From contig CAKZLK010000001.1 in NCBI GenBank assembly GCA_937125455.1, positions 1 to 48,731 on the forward strand: 48,731 bases of DNA. The letters are read 5' to 3'. The stretch comes from an uncultured Aequorivita sp. GTDB taxonomy: Bacteria; Bacteroidota; Bacteroidia; Flavobacteriales; Flavobacteriaceae. The position numbers were made by a program, and so were the translations under genes. Below the pieces are notes generated by a model. It was not told where the DNA came from, ran no database searches, and saw nothing but the letters and a program-made list of their open reading frames with translations. Below, piece after piece: positions 16,871 through 24,549 of this stretch. Within the stretch, counting starts at the first letter, position 1. Each line of letters starts with the position of its first letter.

Positions 16871-16959
16871 TTTAGGGTCGCAATCTTTGCGAGTGATTAG
16901 CTATCCTAAATTTAAGAAAAAGATTTAATACCTTTAAACTCCAATTATAAATTCTATAC

Positions 16960-18528
16960 ATGAGAACTTTTTCTGCCAAAATTGCAATCCTTTCCGTTCT
17001 ACTTCTATCCTTTAATTTTTCAGTCAATGCGCAAGCTTTAACCGGGCCACAGATTGACAGCCTGGTTCAAAAAACAATGAAAACCTTTGACGTTCCCGGA
17101 ATGGCGGTAGCGGTTTTAAAGGATGGTAAAATTTATCATAAAAACACCTATGGAGTTCGTTCGCTAAAAACAAATGCCGTTGTAAATGAAAACACACTTT
17201 TTGGCGTTGCCTCAAACACCAAAGCTTTTACTACCGCAGCTTTGGGACAACTGATTGACCAAGGAAAACTAACTTGGGACACGAAAGTAACCGATATTAT
17301 TCCCGAATTTAAACTTAACGATGCCTACGTTACCAACGAATTCACAGTGCGTGATCTTATTACACATAGAAGCGGTTTGGGTCTTGGCGCTGGCGATTTG
17401 ATGGTTTTTCCTGCTTCAAACACAACCACCAAAACCGAAATGATCCACAATCTTCGCTATTTGAAACCTGTTTCCTCTTTCCGAAGCAAGTTTGATTATG
17501 ACAACTTGCTGTACATTGTTGCTGGTGAAGTAATCGCGCGGGTTTCAGGAAAATCCTATGACGATTACATTTCAGAAAACTTTTTTAAACCATTGGGAAT
17601 GAACCGTTCCTTTCTTTCCATTCCTGAAATAAAAGCAGACAATAATAGAATTGACGGCCACGCTCCAGTAAACGGAAAATTGGAATTAACAGCAGATACT
17701 TTCACCCAAATCGCAACGCCCGCTGGCGGGATCTTTGCTTCAATAAACGATATGAGTACTTGGGTTCAGGCACAATTAAACGATGGGAAATACGGCGAAA
17801 ATTTAAAGAACAGGCTTTTCAGCGAAAAAGTGCACAACGAAATGTGGACACCACAAACTATTTTAAGAAGTGGGAAAGGGCCATACAATACTCACTTTTC
17901 AGCATATGGGCTGGGTTGGTTTTTGAGTGACGTAAACGGTTATTTTCAAGTTACCCACACAGGAGGATTGAACGGAATTGTTAGCCAAGTTACCCTTATT
18001 CCAGAAATGGATCTGGGAATTATCGTGCTTACAAACCAACAAAGCGGAGCCGCTTTTACAGCAATTACCAACTCAATAAAAGATGGGTATTTCGGCATAA
18101 AAGGCGAAGACAGGATAAAACAATATAACGACCGACGTCTTGCGGGAGAACGAAGGGAAGACAGCATTGTTTCCGCAGTAGAGAAAAATATTGCTGCGCA
18201 ACTTAAAAGTAAAGCTCCAAAACCCAATCCGGCAGATTATATAGGCACTTATAAAGATGTTTGGTTCGGCAATGTTTTAATCAGCAATCAAAATGGTAGT
18301 CTTCATTTTAAAGCGGAAAAATCTCCAGACTTAACCGGAACAATGACTTATTATAAAGGAACAACCTATGTAGTTCGTTGGAATGACGCTTCGCTAAAAG
18401 CGGATGCTTTTGTAAATTTCAATTTGGATACTGAAGGCAAGGCGGAAGGTTTCACAATGAGCCCAATTTCACCATTGACTGATTTTAGTTATGATTTTCA
18501 GGATTTGGAATTTAGGAAAGTAAAATAA
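16960..18528 (+). CDS. Exported serine hydrolase of the beta-lactamase/class C family
   Basis: The protein has 522 residues. A signal peptide (about 1-25, ending NAQA) predicts periplasmic location. The active-site triad of the family is visible: Ser85-Asn-Thr-Lys88, Tyr180-Asp-Asn182 and His-Thr-Gly-Gly near residue 331. The C-terminal 100 residues form a lipocalin-like DUF3471-type domain (PADYIGTYKDVWFG...). Members act as esterases, peptidases or penicillin-binding-like hydrolases; true beta-lactamase activity is not implied. A near-consensus -7 box (TACCTTTA, 16929-16936) lies just upstream. Confidence 0.9.
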   Translation: MRTFSAKIAILSVLLLSFNFSVNAQALTGPQIDSLVQKTMKTFDVPGMAVAVLKDGKIYHKNTYGVRSLKTNAVVNENTLFGVASNTKAFTTAALGQLIDQGKLTWDTKVTDIIPEFKLNDAYVTNEFTVRDLITHRSGLGLGAGDLMVFPASNTTTKTEMIHNLRYLKPVSSFRSKFDYDNLLYIVAGEVIARVSGKSYDDYISENFFKPLGMNRSFLSIPEIKADNNRIDGHAPVNGKLELTADTFTQIATPAGGIFASINDMSTWVQAQLNDGKYGENLKNRLFSEKVHNEMWTPQTILRSGKGPYNTHFSAYGLGWFLSDVNGYFQVTHTGGLNGIVSQVTLIPEMDLGIIVLTNQQSGAAFTAITNSIKDGYFGIKGEDRIKQYNDRRLAGERREDSIVSAVEKNIAAQLKSKAPKPNPADYIGTYKDVWFGNVLISNQNGSLHFKAEKSPDLTGTMTYYKGTTYVVRWNDASLKADAFVNFNLDTEGKAEGFTMSPISPLTDFSYDFQDLEFRKVK

Positions 18529-18616
18529 AATTACGAACCAAAACCCTTAAAAAAAGGATAATTACTTTGAATACTTTCGGTATTTGTTTAATTTCATAGT
18601 GATTAAAAAAATTATT

Positions 18617-19078
18617 ATGAAAATTCCAGAAAGATTAGATGCAGCTTTGAGCAAACTATACACTGCCTTTCATAACGAAACATTAAATCCCGAATGCTGT
18701 AACCATTGCGCAGTAGGTAATATTTGTAATAATACCGACAGCTGGAAACACCTCAGCGACGACCACGGTTCGCTGCAATTGAACTATGTTGGCCTTGTTC
18801 ACGAAAATTTGGGACGTAAATTTCACGGATATAGTCCTTCGGAACTCCTAAAAATTGAAGCTGAATTTTTAAAAGGCTGTGGCTATATTCTTCCTTTGAA
18901 TCACAAAAATCCCAAACCAAAATATCCTACTTCTAAGGAAACACTATTTAATGGCCTTTCCGCCGCCATTTCATACCTATGTGCTTTGGATAATGTGACA
19001 AATATTATGGATTATTCGCCATTGTTCCCAAAAGAAGTTACGGACTCCACAAGTAAAATATTGACCCCCATCAATTAA
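18617..19078 (+). CDS. Conserved small Cys-rich protein, 153 aa
   Basis: The ATG at 18617 (MKIPERLDAALSKLY) is preferred to the in-frame upstream start at 18584. A cluster CCNHCAVGNIC lies at about residues 27-37, with another Cys in GCGYILP, a pattern compatible with metal or Fe-S binding. The protein has no membrane segment or export signal. I recall Bacteroidota homologues sometimes labelled as a Na+-translocating NADH-quinone reductase subunit, but nothing here (no flavin or ferredoxin motif) supports that name. Function unknown. Confidence 0.8.
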   Translation: MKIPERLDAALSKLYTAFHNETLNPECCNHCAVGNICNNTDSWKHLSDDHGSLQLNYVGLVHENLGRKFHGYSPSELLKIEAEFLKGCGYILPLNHKNPKPKYPTSKETLFNGLSAAISYLCALDNVTNIMDYSPLFPKEVTDSTSKILTPIN

Positions 19079-19308
19079 AAAATATCCTCCATATCAGGCA
19101 GATTTTTATTTTTCAGTTGAATTTGCTATTGCTCACGCGCTGCGGGAATTTTGTTGTTTTCATCAATACTTGGTACTTTCGCTATAGGTTGAGATGATAA
19201 CATCTCACCTTCTGAAGTGCCTTCCATCGTAGGGCTTTTAAAAACCGAATATTTCAATAAGAAGAGCAGTAAGAAGGAAATATTCTTATTAATGAGTTGA
19301 TATTGATG
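19075..19308 (-). pseudogene. Possible remnant of a small membrane-anchored protein
   Basis: In the 297-bp gap before 19376 the minus strand has a frame open from 19308 except for one TAG, which falls after PAAREQ and before QIQLKNKNLPDMEDIF. Upstream in the same frame is a hydrophobic run (ISFLLLFLL) followed by a polar stretch, as in a short anchored protein. There is no ATG at the 5' end. It may be a decayed gene or chance; nothing else was seen in this gap. Confidence 0.25.
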
Positions 19309-19375
19309 TTATTTAAAGATAAAATAGTGCTGAACAGCGCAGGCAAATAGATTGATACTATAAATACTGAAATTG

Positions 19376-20254
19376 ATGAATTTAAAAAATAACGAAAATA
19401 CAATCGCATTTATATTAGTAGCTTCGGTCCTCATTTTGACGAGCTTTCTGTGGTTTGCATTTCAGGATGCAAATGGAAACCCACCTTTGGAAAAGGAAGC
19501 GTATACCATTGAAAAAAAATGGAAAATGCCCGAAGAGTTGGATGAAATATCGGGCATCACTTGGGCGGACGAAAACCAGCTTGCCTGCATTCAAGATGAA
19601 GATGGAATTATATTTATTTATAATCTCATCTCAAATAATGTTGTAAAAACTGTGAAGTTTTCAAAATCGGGAGATTATGAAGGCATTGCCATTATAGACA
19701 GTACTGCATTTGTTTTACGAAGTGATGGCAAGTTGTTTGAAATTGCAAATTATCGAAGTGATGAATTCTACGTGAAAACTTATGATACGCCTTTCTCCGG
19801 AAAAAATAATATGGAATCCTTAACTCCAGATAAAGAAAACAATAGGTTGTTGTTAATTCCAAAAGATAAAGGCTTGGAAAGCAAGGATTATTTGGGAATT
19901 TATGCATTCAACTTAGAAACAAAACAGATTGAAAAAAATCCTTTAGTAAAAATAAAACGCAAGAATTCAATTTTTGAAAACAATAAAAAAGGTGACGATA
20001 AGAAGTCTTCATTTAAGATTCACCCTGCAGATGTTGCCATAAACCCAATGAATGGAAATATTTATATTGTTGACGGTAAAAATCGCAAATTAATGATTCT
20101 CGACAGTAAAGGCACAACAGTGAAACTGTATGATTTGCACAAAAAAACATTCAATCAGCCAGAGGGAATTATATTTTCGCAAGATGGGAGCATGTATATC
20201 TCAAATGAAGGTAAAAATGGAACTGCCAATATTTTAGAGGTAGAACTTAACTAA
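19376..20254 (+). CDS. SdiA-regulated-domain protein (beta-propeller-like), membrane-anchored
   Basis: The protein has 292 residues from the ATG at 19376. One hydrophobic N-terminal segment (about 10-28) anchors or exports it. The rest matches the SdiA-regulated domain: LDEISGITWADENQLACIQDEDG near 55-77, DYEGIAI near 98, and FNQPEGIIFSQDGSMYISNEG near the end. These repeated blades resemble phytase-like or esterase-like propellers. Its role in flavobacteria is not established. It converges with the PPOX gene across a bidirectional terminator. Confidence 0.85.
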   Translation: MNLKNNENTIAFILVASVLILTSFLWFAFQDANGNPPLEKEAYTIEKKWKMPEELDEISGITWADENQLACIQDEDGIIFIYNLISNNVVKTVKFSKSGDYEGIAIIDSTAFVLRSDGKLFEIANYRSDEFYVKTYDTPFSGKNNMESLTPDKENNRLLLIPKDKGLESKDYLGIYAFNLETKQIEKNPLVKIKRKNSIFENNKKGDDKKSSFKIHPADVAINPMNGNIYIVDGKNRKLMILDSKGTTVKLYDLHKKTFNQPEGIIFSQDGSMYISNEGKNGTANILEVELN

Positions 20255-20346
20255 AAAAAATTGAAAGCTCCTAGAGGCTTCAGATTAAACATCCAGATTT
20301 TTGTTTCTTTTAAACGCAGTGTAATAAAAAGAAAAAACCACAAACT

Positions 20347-20393
20347 AAAAATTCCTTTTACAATCCAATAACTGGACTGCAAAAGGATTTTTA
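20347..20393. terminator. Bidirectional terminator between convergent genes
   Basis: AAAAATTCCTTTT and AAAAGGATTTTT form a stem with one bulge between the plus gene ending at 20254 and the minus gene ending at 20416. A/T runs on both outer sides would serve both strands. Confidence 0.6.
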
Positions 20394-20415
20394 TTTCTTT
20401 CAAATAGGCTTTTAT

Positions 20416-20916
20416 TTATACCTTCAAATCGCCATGCTCCCCCAAATCTGGTTCGTTTCCCGTTATCGCTCCTTGAGCCATTTTTAATAATGAAATCACT
20501 TTCCCATTTTTGGTGTCCCAATAATGTGCATCATCAGGTTGAACCATAATTGCCGTAATATTTGGGTCATCAACACCATCGAACCAAGCGTTATCGGCAC
20601 TTCCGTAAAGTTCTTTGATTCTGTTATGGTCTGTGCTGATGGAGGCACGACCATAAATGCTTAGAAATTCAAAGTTTCCTTTATCAGCATAAATCAATTG
20701 GGTCTTATTTTCTCTTTCAATGTTTTTATTGTGCTCGCTGTTTTTGTTACTGAGAAACCAAATGTTTCCACTATCGTCCACTTTTTTCGTACTCATTGGC
20801 ACTACGTGAAAAGGTTGGCTCTTCAGGTTCGTTGCCATCATTGTAAAGTCAATGGACTCTGCCATTTCCTTAATTTTATCTTTTGCTTCTGTATTACTAA
20901 GGTTTTTTGTGCTCAT
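20416..20916 (-). CDS. Pyridoxamine 5'-phosphate oxidase-family stress protein
   Basis: The protein has 166 residues with a split-barrel flavin-binding fold typical of 'general stress protein 26'. Visible segments are IDFTMMATNL, HVVPMSTKKVDDSGNIWFLSNKNSEHNKNI and GNFEFLSIYGRASIS. Substrate-binding residues of true PdxH are absent, so it probably binds flavin or F420-like cofactors without PLP synthesis. It is probably monocistronic. Confidence 0.88.
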   Translation of the reverse strand: MSTKNLSNTEAKDKIKEMAESIDFTMMATNLKSQPFHVVPMSTKKVDDSGNIWFLSNKNSEHNKNIERENKTQLIYADKGNFEFLSIYGRASISTDHNRIKELYGSADNAWFDGVDDPNITAIMVQPDDAHYWDTKNGKVISLLKMAQGAITGNEPDLGEHGDLKV

Positions 20917-21077
20917 AGTTTTTTATTTTGAAGATACTAAACTATAAACTTGTGACCTTTTAAGGAAATCATAAAGTTTATCAATTTAGCGAATAGTTTG
21001 AACAAAATAATTTTTTGAATGCGTTCATCTTTAACTTATCCGTAAAGTATAAGCGAAGCAGTAATTGCAAACATCAA

Positions 21078-22472
21078 TTAGCTTTTAAGGCGCATAATTG
21101 CTTTCGTATTCACAAATTCCTTCATTCCAAATCCACCATGCTCGCGGCCATAACCAGAATCTTTCACTCCTCCAAACGGCATGTTTGGTTGTGCAAGACC
21201 GAAACTATTTATAAAGACCATTCCCGTATCAAAATATTTGCTGGCCAATTCCATTGCTTTCTCTTCATCTTTTGAAAAAATCCCACCCCCAAGGCCGTAT
21301 TTACTGTCATTGGCGATTCGCATTGCATCATCCATATCCTTTGCTTTAATCAATGATGCAACTGGGCCAAAAAGTTCATCATCGTAAGCGGGCTGACCGG
21401 GTTTTACATTCTCAAGCACCGTTGCTGGATAAAAGAACCCTTTCCCCTTTGGCATTTCGCCACCGCAGAGAATTTTTGCGCCTTTTTTCACGCTTTTTTC
21501 AACCTGCTCGTGCAGTGTCTCTCGAAGATCTTCCCTTGCAATCGGTCCTATTTTTGAATCTTTATCAGTTGGGTCGCCATGTTTCATTTTCTTCATCTGT
21601 TCTACGAACGCTTCTTTAAATGCATCGTAAACTTTATCAACCACCACAAACCGTTTTGCAGCAACGCAGGTTTCTCCATTGTTATACGTTCTTCCTTGCA
21701 CGCACATTTTTACGGCTAGGTTTAAATCTGCATCTTCCAAAACAATGTATGCGTCGTTACTTCCCAACTCCATAACGGTTTTCTTTAACGCAGCTCCAGC
21801 TTTTTTTGCAATATCTCTTCCTGCACCAGGGCTTCCGGTAAGGGTAACACCACGAACCAATTTGTGCTTTATAATTTCATCGCTCTGTTTGTGTGTTATT
21901 TTAAGTACTGTGAAAAGGTCTTTTGGGAGCCCTGCTTTCTCATATATTTTTTTAAGCATTAACGCTGATCCAGTAACATTTTCAGCATGTTTTAGAAGTA
22001 CACCATTACCCGCCATTAAATTGGCAATGGAATACCGAATTACTTGATATACTGGAAAATTCCAGGGTTGAATACCATAAATAACCCCAATAGGAGAATT
22101 GGTAATAACCCCTTTCCCTCCGCCAGGAATTTCGCGTTCTTCATCTTTCAAGCTTTCTGGACCATTTGCTGCCGTCCAATCACAAATTCCTGCGCAAAGT
22201 TCAATTTCCTGTTTGCTTTGTTTTAGCAATTTTCCCATTTCATCGGTCATCAATTTTGAAAGTTCATCAGTACTTTCCTTCAACTCCTTCCCGACGGCTT
22301 TGATTATTTCAGCTCTTTCTTTGGATGAAACCAAGCGCCAATCCATAAATGCCTTATGACATTTTTCCACGGCTTCATCAGCTTGTTTATCGGTCATTAT
22401 GGGATATTTCTTAATCTCTTTTCCTGTAGTTGGATTAATTGTAACGAGGTTTTTTTGTTCTTCTTTTTTCAT
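21078..22472 (-). CDS. NAD(P)-dependent aldehyde dehydrogenase, succinate-semialdehyde type
   Basis: The protein has 464 residues. The active-site Cys269 lies in NNGETCVAAKR and the general base Glu235 in MELGSND (the usual second Gly is Ser here). The cofactor region includes PWNFPVYQ and GSPGAGRDIAKKAG. The C-terminus has the PFGGVKDSGYGREHG signature. The sequence fits the GabD/Sad group, which oxidises succinic semialdehyde to succinate, but related semialdehydes are possible. No GABA transaminase is nearby. Confidence 0.88.
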   Translation of the reverse strand: MKKEEQKNLVTINPTTGKEIKKYPIMTDKQADEAVEKCHKAFMDWRLVSSKERAEIIKAVGKELKESTDELSKLMTDEMGKLLKQSKQEIELCAGICDWTAANGPESLKDEEREIPGGGKGVITNSPIGVIYGIQPWNFPVYQVIRYSIANLMAGNGVLLKHAENVTGSALMLKKIYEKAGLPKDLFTVLKITHKQSDEIIKHKLVRGVTLTGSPGAGRDIAKKAGAALKKTVMELGSNDAYIVLEDADLNLAVKMCVQGRTYNNGETCVAAKRFVVVDKVYDAFKEAFVEQMKKMKHGDPTDKDSKIGPIAREDLRETLHEQVEKSVKKGAKILCGGEMPKGKGFFYPATVLENVKPGQPAYDDELFGPVASLIKAKDMDDAMRIANDSKYGLGGGIFSKDEEKAMELASKYFDTGMVFINSFGLAQPNMPFGGVKDSGYGREHGGFGMKEFVNTKAIMRLKS

Positions 22473-22597
22473 AATCTTTTTCTTTTATAGGAAATATATT
22501 ATTTTACATCAAAAGACTATCTTAAGAAACTGTTATACTTTAAAAAGTAAAAATTGATTCATTTCCAAAGCATTCCGCTTTTAGTTAATCTACAATT

Positions 22598-23176
22598 ATG
22601 AAAAGTGATATAAATAGAAATATCCGCCCCGCCCGTCCTGAAGATTATAAACTTGTAGCTCCTCTAATTATTCAGGCAATGGAAGACTTGGCCTGCACTT
22701 TCGCCAATACAGAAGATCCACAAAAAGCAATTCCCCTGTTTGAATATTTTTTTCAGCAAAAAGCCAATCAATACAGTTATGAAAATTCGCTGGTTTATGA
22801 AGAAGACGGTTTAATTGTAGGTTCAATTATTGTTTATGACGGCTCACTGCTTCCGCTTTACCGCGAACCTTTTTTGGAATATATAGCATTACATTACAAT
22901 GTGAAAGATTTGATAATCGAAAATGAAACACTAGAAGGAGAATTATATATCGACACTTTGAGCGTTTATCCCAAACATCAGGGAAAAGGAATTGGCAGTA
23001 AGCTTTTAGTAGCTATAAAGGATAAAGCTAAAAAGGAAGGGCATAAAAAAGTAGGGCTTTTGGTGGATTATAAAAACCCCAATGCCAAAAAATTATATTC
23101 GGCATTGGGGTTTGAAAGTGTGGGTAAAAAACAACTTGGCAATAGTGTTTATGAACACTTGCAGCTCAAGTTGTAA
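22598..23176 (+). CDS. GNAT-family N-acetyltransferase
   Basis: The protein has 192 residues. The acetyl-CoA binding motif A is clear at about 133-150 (LSVYPKHQGKGIGSKLLVAI), followed by KKVGLLVDYKNPNAKKLYSALGFESVG, the usual motif B. The N-terminal half starts IRPARPEDYKLVAPLIIQAM, common in this group. The substrate is not predictable. It converges on the ferritin gene with a 6-bp gap. Confidence 0.9.
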   Translation: MKSDINRNIRPARPEDYKLVAPLIIQAMEDLACTFANTEDPQKAIPLFEYFFQQKANQYSYENSLVYEEDGLIVGSIIVYDGSLLPLYREPFLEYIALHYNVKDLIIENETLEGELYIDTLSVYPKHQGKGIGSKLLVAIKDKAKKEGHKKVGLLVDYKNPNAKKLYSALGFESVGKKQLGNSVYEHLQLKL

Positions 23177-23182
23177 AGGTAT

Positions 23183-23734
23183 TTATGGATTGTCAACGCT
23201 TGCCTCGCGGGCAAGATCTGCATCGTCTTCTTGTTTGCCAATCTTACTGTCTAAATAAAGCAATGATTCACTGCTAGCTTTTGGTCCTCCGGCAATTTTT
23301 AGTTTATCTAAAAGATCCATTACCAACGTTTCTTCTTCAATTTGTTCTTTTACGAACCATTGTCCAAAATTCCATGTGGCCCAATCTTTTTCAGTTTGGG
23401 AAAGGTTTACTATTTCATAAATAGCGGTAGTATTATCCACTTCGTGCTGAAATATTTTTTCAAAACATTCCTGAAGGTTTTTTGGATCTTTTGGTGGAGC
23501 AGATAAAGCTGAAATTTTTGCCCTTCCTCCACGTTCCTGAATATATTCGATCACTTTCATCATATGGTTGCGCTCTTCACCAGAATGTCTAAAAAGTAAA
23601 TTTGCTACGCCGCCATAACCTTCACTGTCGGCCCAAGTAGCGTACGAAAGGTAAATCTGTGCTGCATCAGCTTCCTTTTTTACTTGTTTATTTAAAATGT
23701 CTTCAATTGATTTTGAGAGTCTGTTAGTATTCAT
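23183..23734 (-). CDS. ftnA: Ferritin (iron storage)
   Basis: The protein has 183 residues and forms a four-helix bundle. Ferroxidase ligands are visible in EADAAQIYLSYATWAD (Glu near 21), SGEERNHMMK (EExxH near 53-57) and EKDWATWNFGQWFVKEQIEEE. It stores Fe(III) after oxidising Fe(II). An extra acidic C-terminal tail (KQEDDADLAREASVDNP) follows the fold. An inverted repeat upstream (23761-23795) may be the iron-responsive operator. Confidence 0.9.
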   Translation of the reverse strand: MNTNRLSKSIEDILNKQVKKEADAAQIYLSYATWADSEGYGGVANLLFRHSGEERNHMMKVIEYIQERGGRAKISALSAPPKDPKNLQECFEKIFQHEVDNTTAIYEIVNLSQTEKDWATWNFGQWFVKEQIEEETLVMDLLDKLKIAGGPKASSESLLYLDSKIGKQEDDADLAREASVDNP

Positions 23735-23760
23735 AATATTAATTTTAACCCTAAATTAAT

Positions 23761-23795
23761 TAATGTTATGTATAGCGCTTGACACCTTAACATTA
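23761..23795 (-). promoter_or_regulatory. Inverted repeat TAATGTTA-N19-TAACATTA upstream of ferritin
   Basis: Perfect 8-bp arms lie 27-61 bp before the ferritin ATG, in the 95-bp gap to recO. This could be an operator or a promoter-proximal hairpin. The AT-rich context limits confidence. Confidence 0.4.
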
Positions 23796-23829
23796 CGTTA
23801 GTGCAATTTTATATAAAAATGGCGTTTTT

Positions 23830-24549
23830 TTATGAAAACAGTTGGTTTAACACTGCCAGTGATTTCGGTTTTTGATACCCCTGAATATGGAAACTGTAAT
23901 AGGCCAGAATTAATTCCAGCAATTCGTTGCGTCCATTTTGGGAAAGTTTTAAAGTTCTTAAGCTATCGTGATTTATTCCGAATAATTTCTTGAAATTCTC
24001 AATGTGCGAACCGTCCAAACAATAGTTTCCTGTATTTTTAGATTGAAAATTACCTTCCATTATATTGAAATATTCATCTTCAATATTCGTGGCATCTGGA
24101 TAAAAACCTAAATACATACTTAATTGCAATAAAAAGTAAATATGAAAATTGGCAACTCCATCATTTTCGTCAAGCCATTGAAATGAATTTTCTAAAAAAA
24201 TATAAAGTTCTGGGTTGGCTTCTTCCTCGCGAATACAGTTTTTAAGGATTTCTGACAAAAACATAACTAGCCCAGATTTTACAATATCTGTATGCAGGGT
24301 TTGATAAGGATGAAAGACTTTTGCTTCTTTAATATATTCCAGAGTACCCTTGTTTTTATGATCTGCAATAATTTCTAATTGGGTGAGCGGCTGAAAATAA
24401 GATGCTTTTAATTTGCCTTTTTTAGATTTCAGAATATTGCGCAGCAAATAACTTTTGATTCCTGCAACTTCAGTATAACAACTAACAATGAGATCTGCTT
24501 CGGAATATTTTATGGATGAAAAAACAATAGCTTTGGTAGCAACAACCAT
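23830..24549 (-). CDS. recO: DNA repair protein RecO
   Basis: The 239-residue protein has the RecO layout: an OB-fold N-terminus (ATKAIVFSSIKYSEADLIVSCYTEVAG) and a helical C-terminal part. RecO works with RecF and RecR to load RecA onto SSB-covered single strands. The four-Cys zinc site of some RecO proteins is not evident. Its ATG shares one base with the porZ stop (TGATG), so translation is coupled to porZ. Confidence 0.92.
   Translation of the reverse strand: MVVATKAIVFSSIKYSEADLIVSCYTEVAGIKSYLLRNILKSKKGKLKASYFQPLTQLEIIADHKNKGTLEYIKEAKVFHPYQTLHTDIVKSGLVMFLSEILKNCIREEEANPELYIFLENSFQWLDENDGVANFHIYFLLQLSMYLGFYPDATNIEDEYFNIMEGNFQSKNTGNYCLDGSHIENFKKLFGINHDSLRTLKLSQNGRNELLELILAYYSFHIQGYQKPKSLAVLNQLFS

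Noticed and set aside
16960-18528. Antibiotic-resistance beta-lactamase
   Set aside because: The family motifs are shared with many esterases and peptidases, and the C-terminal lipocalin-like domain is typical of housekeeping serine hydrolases.
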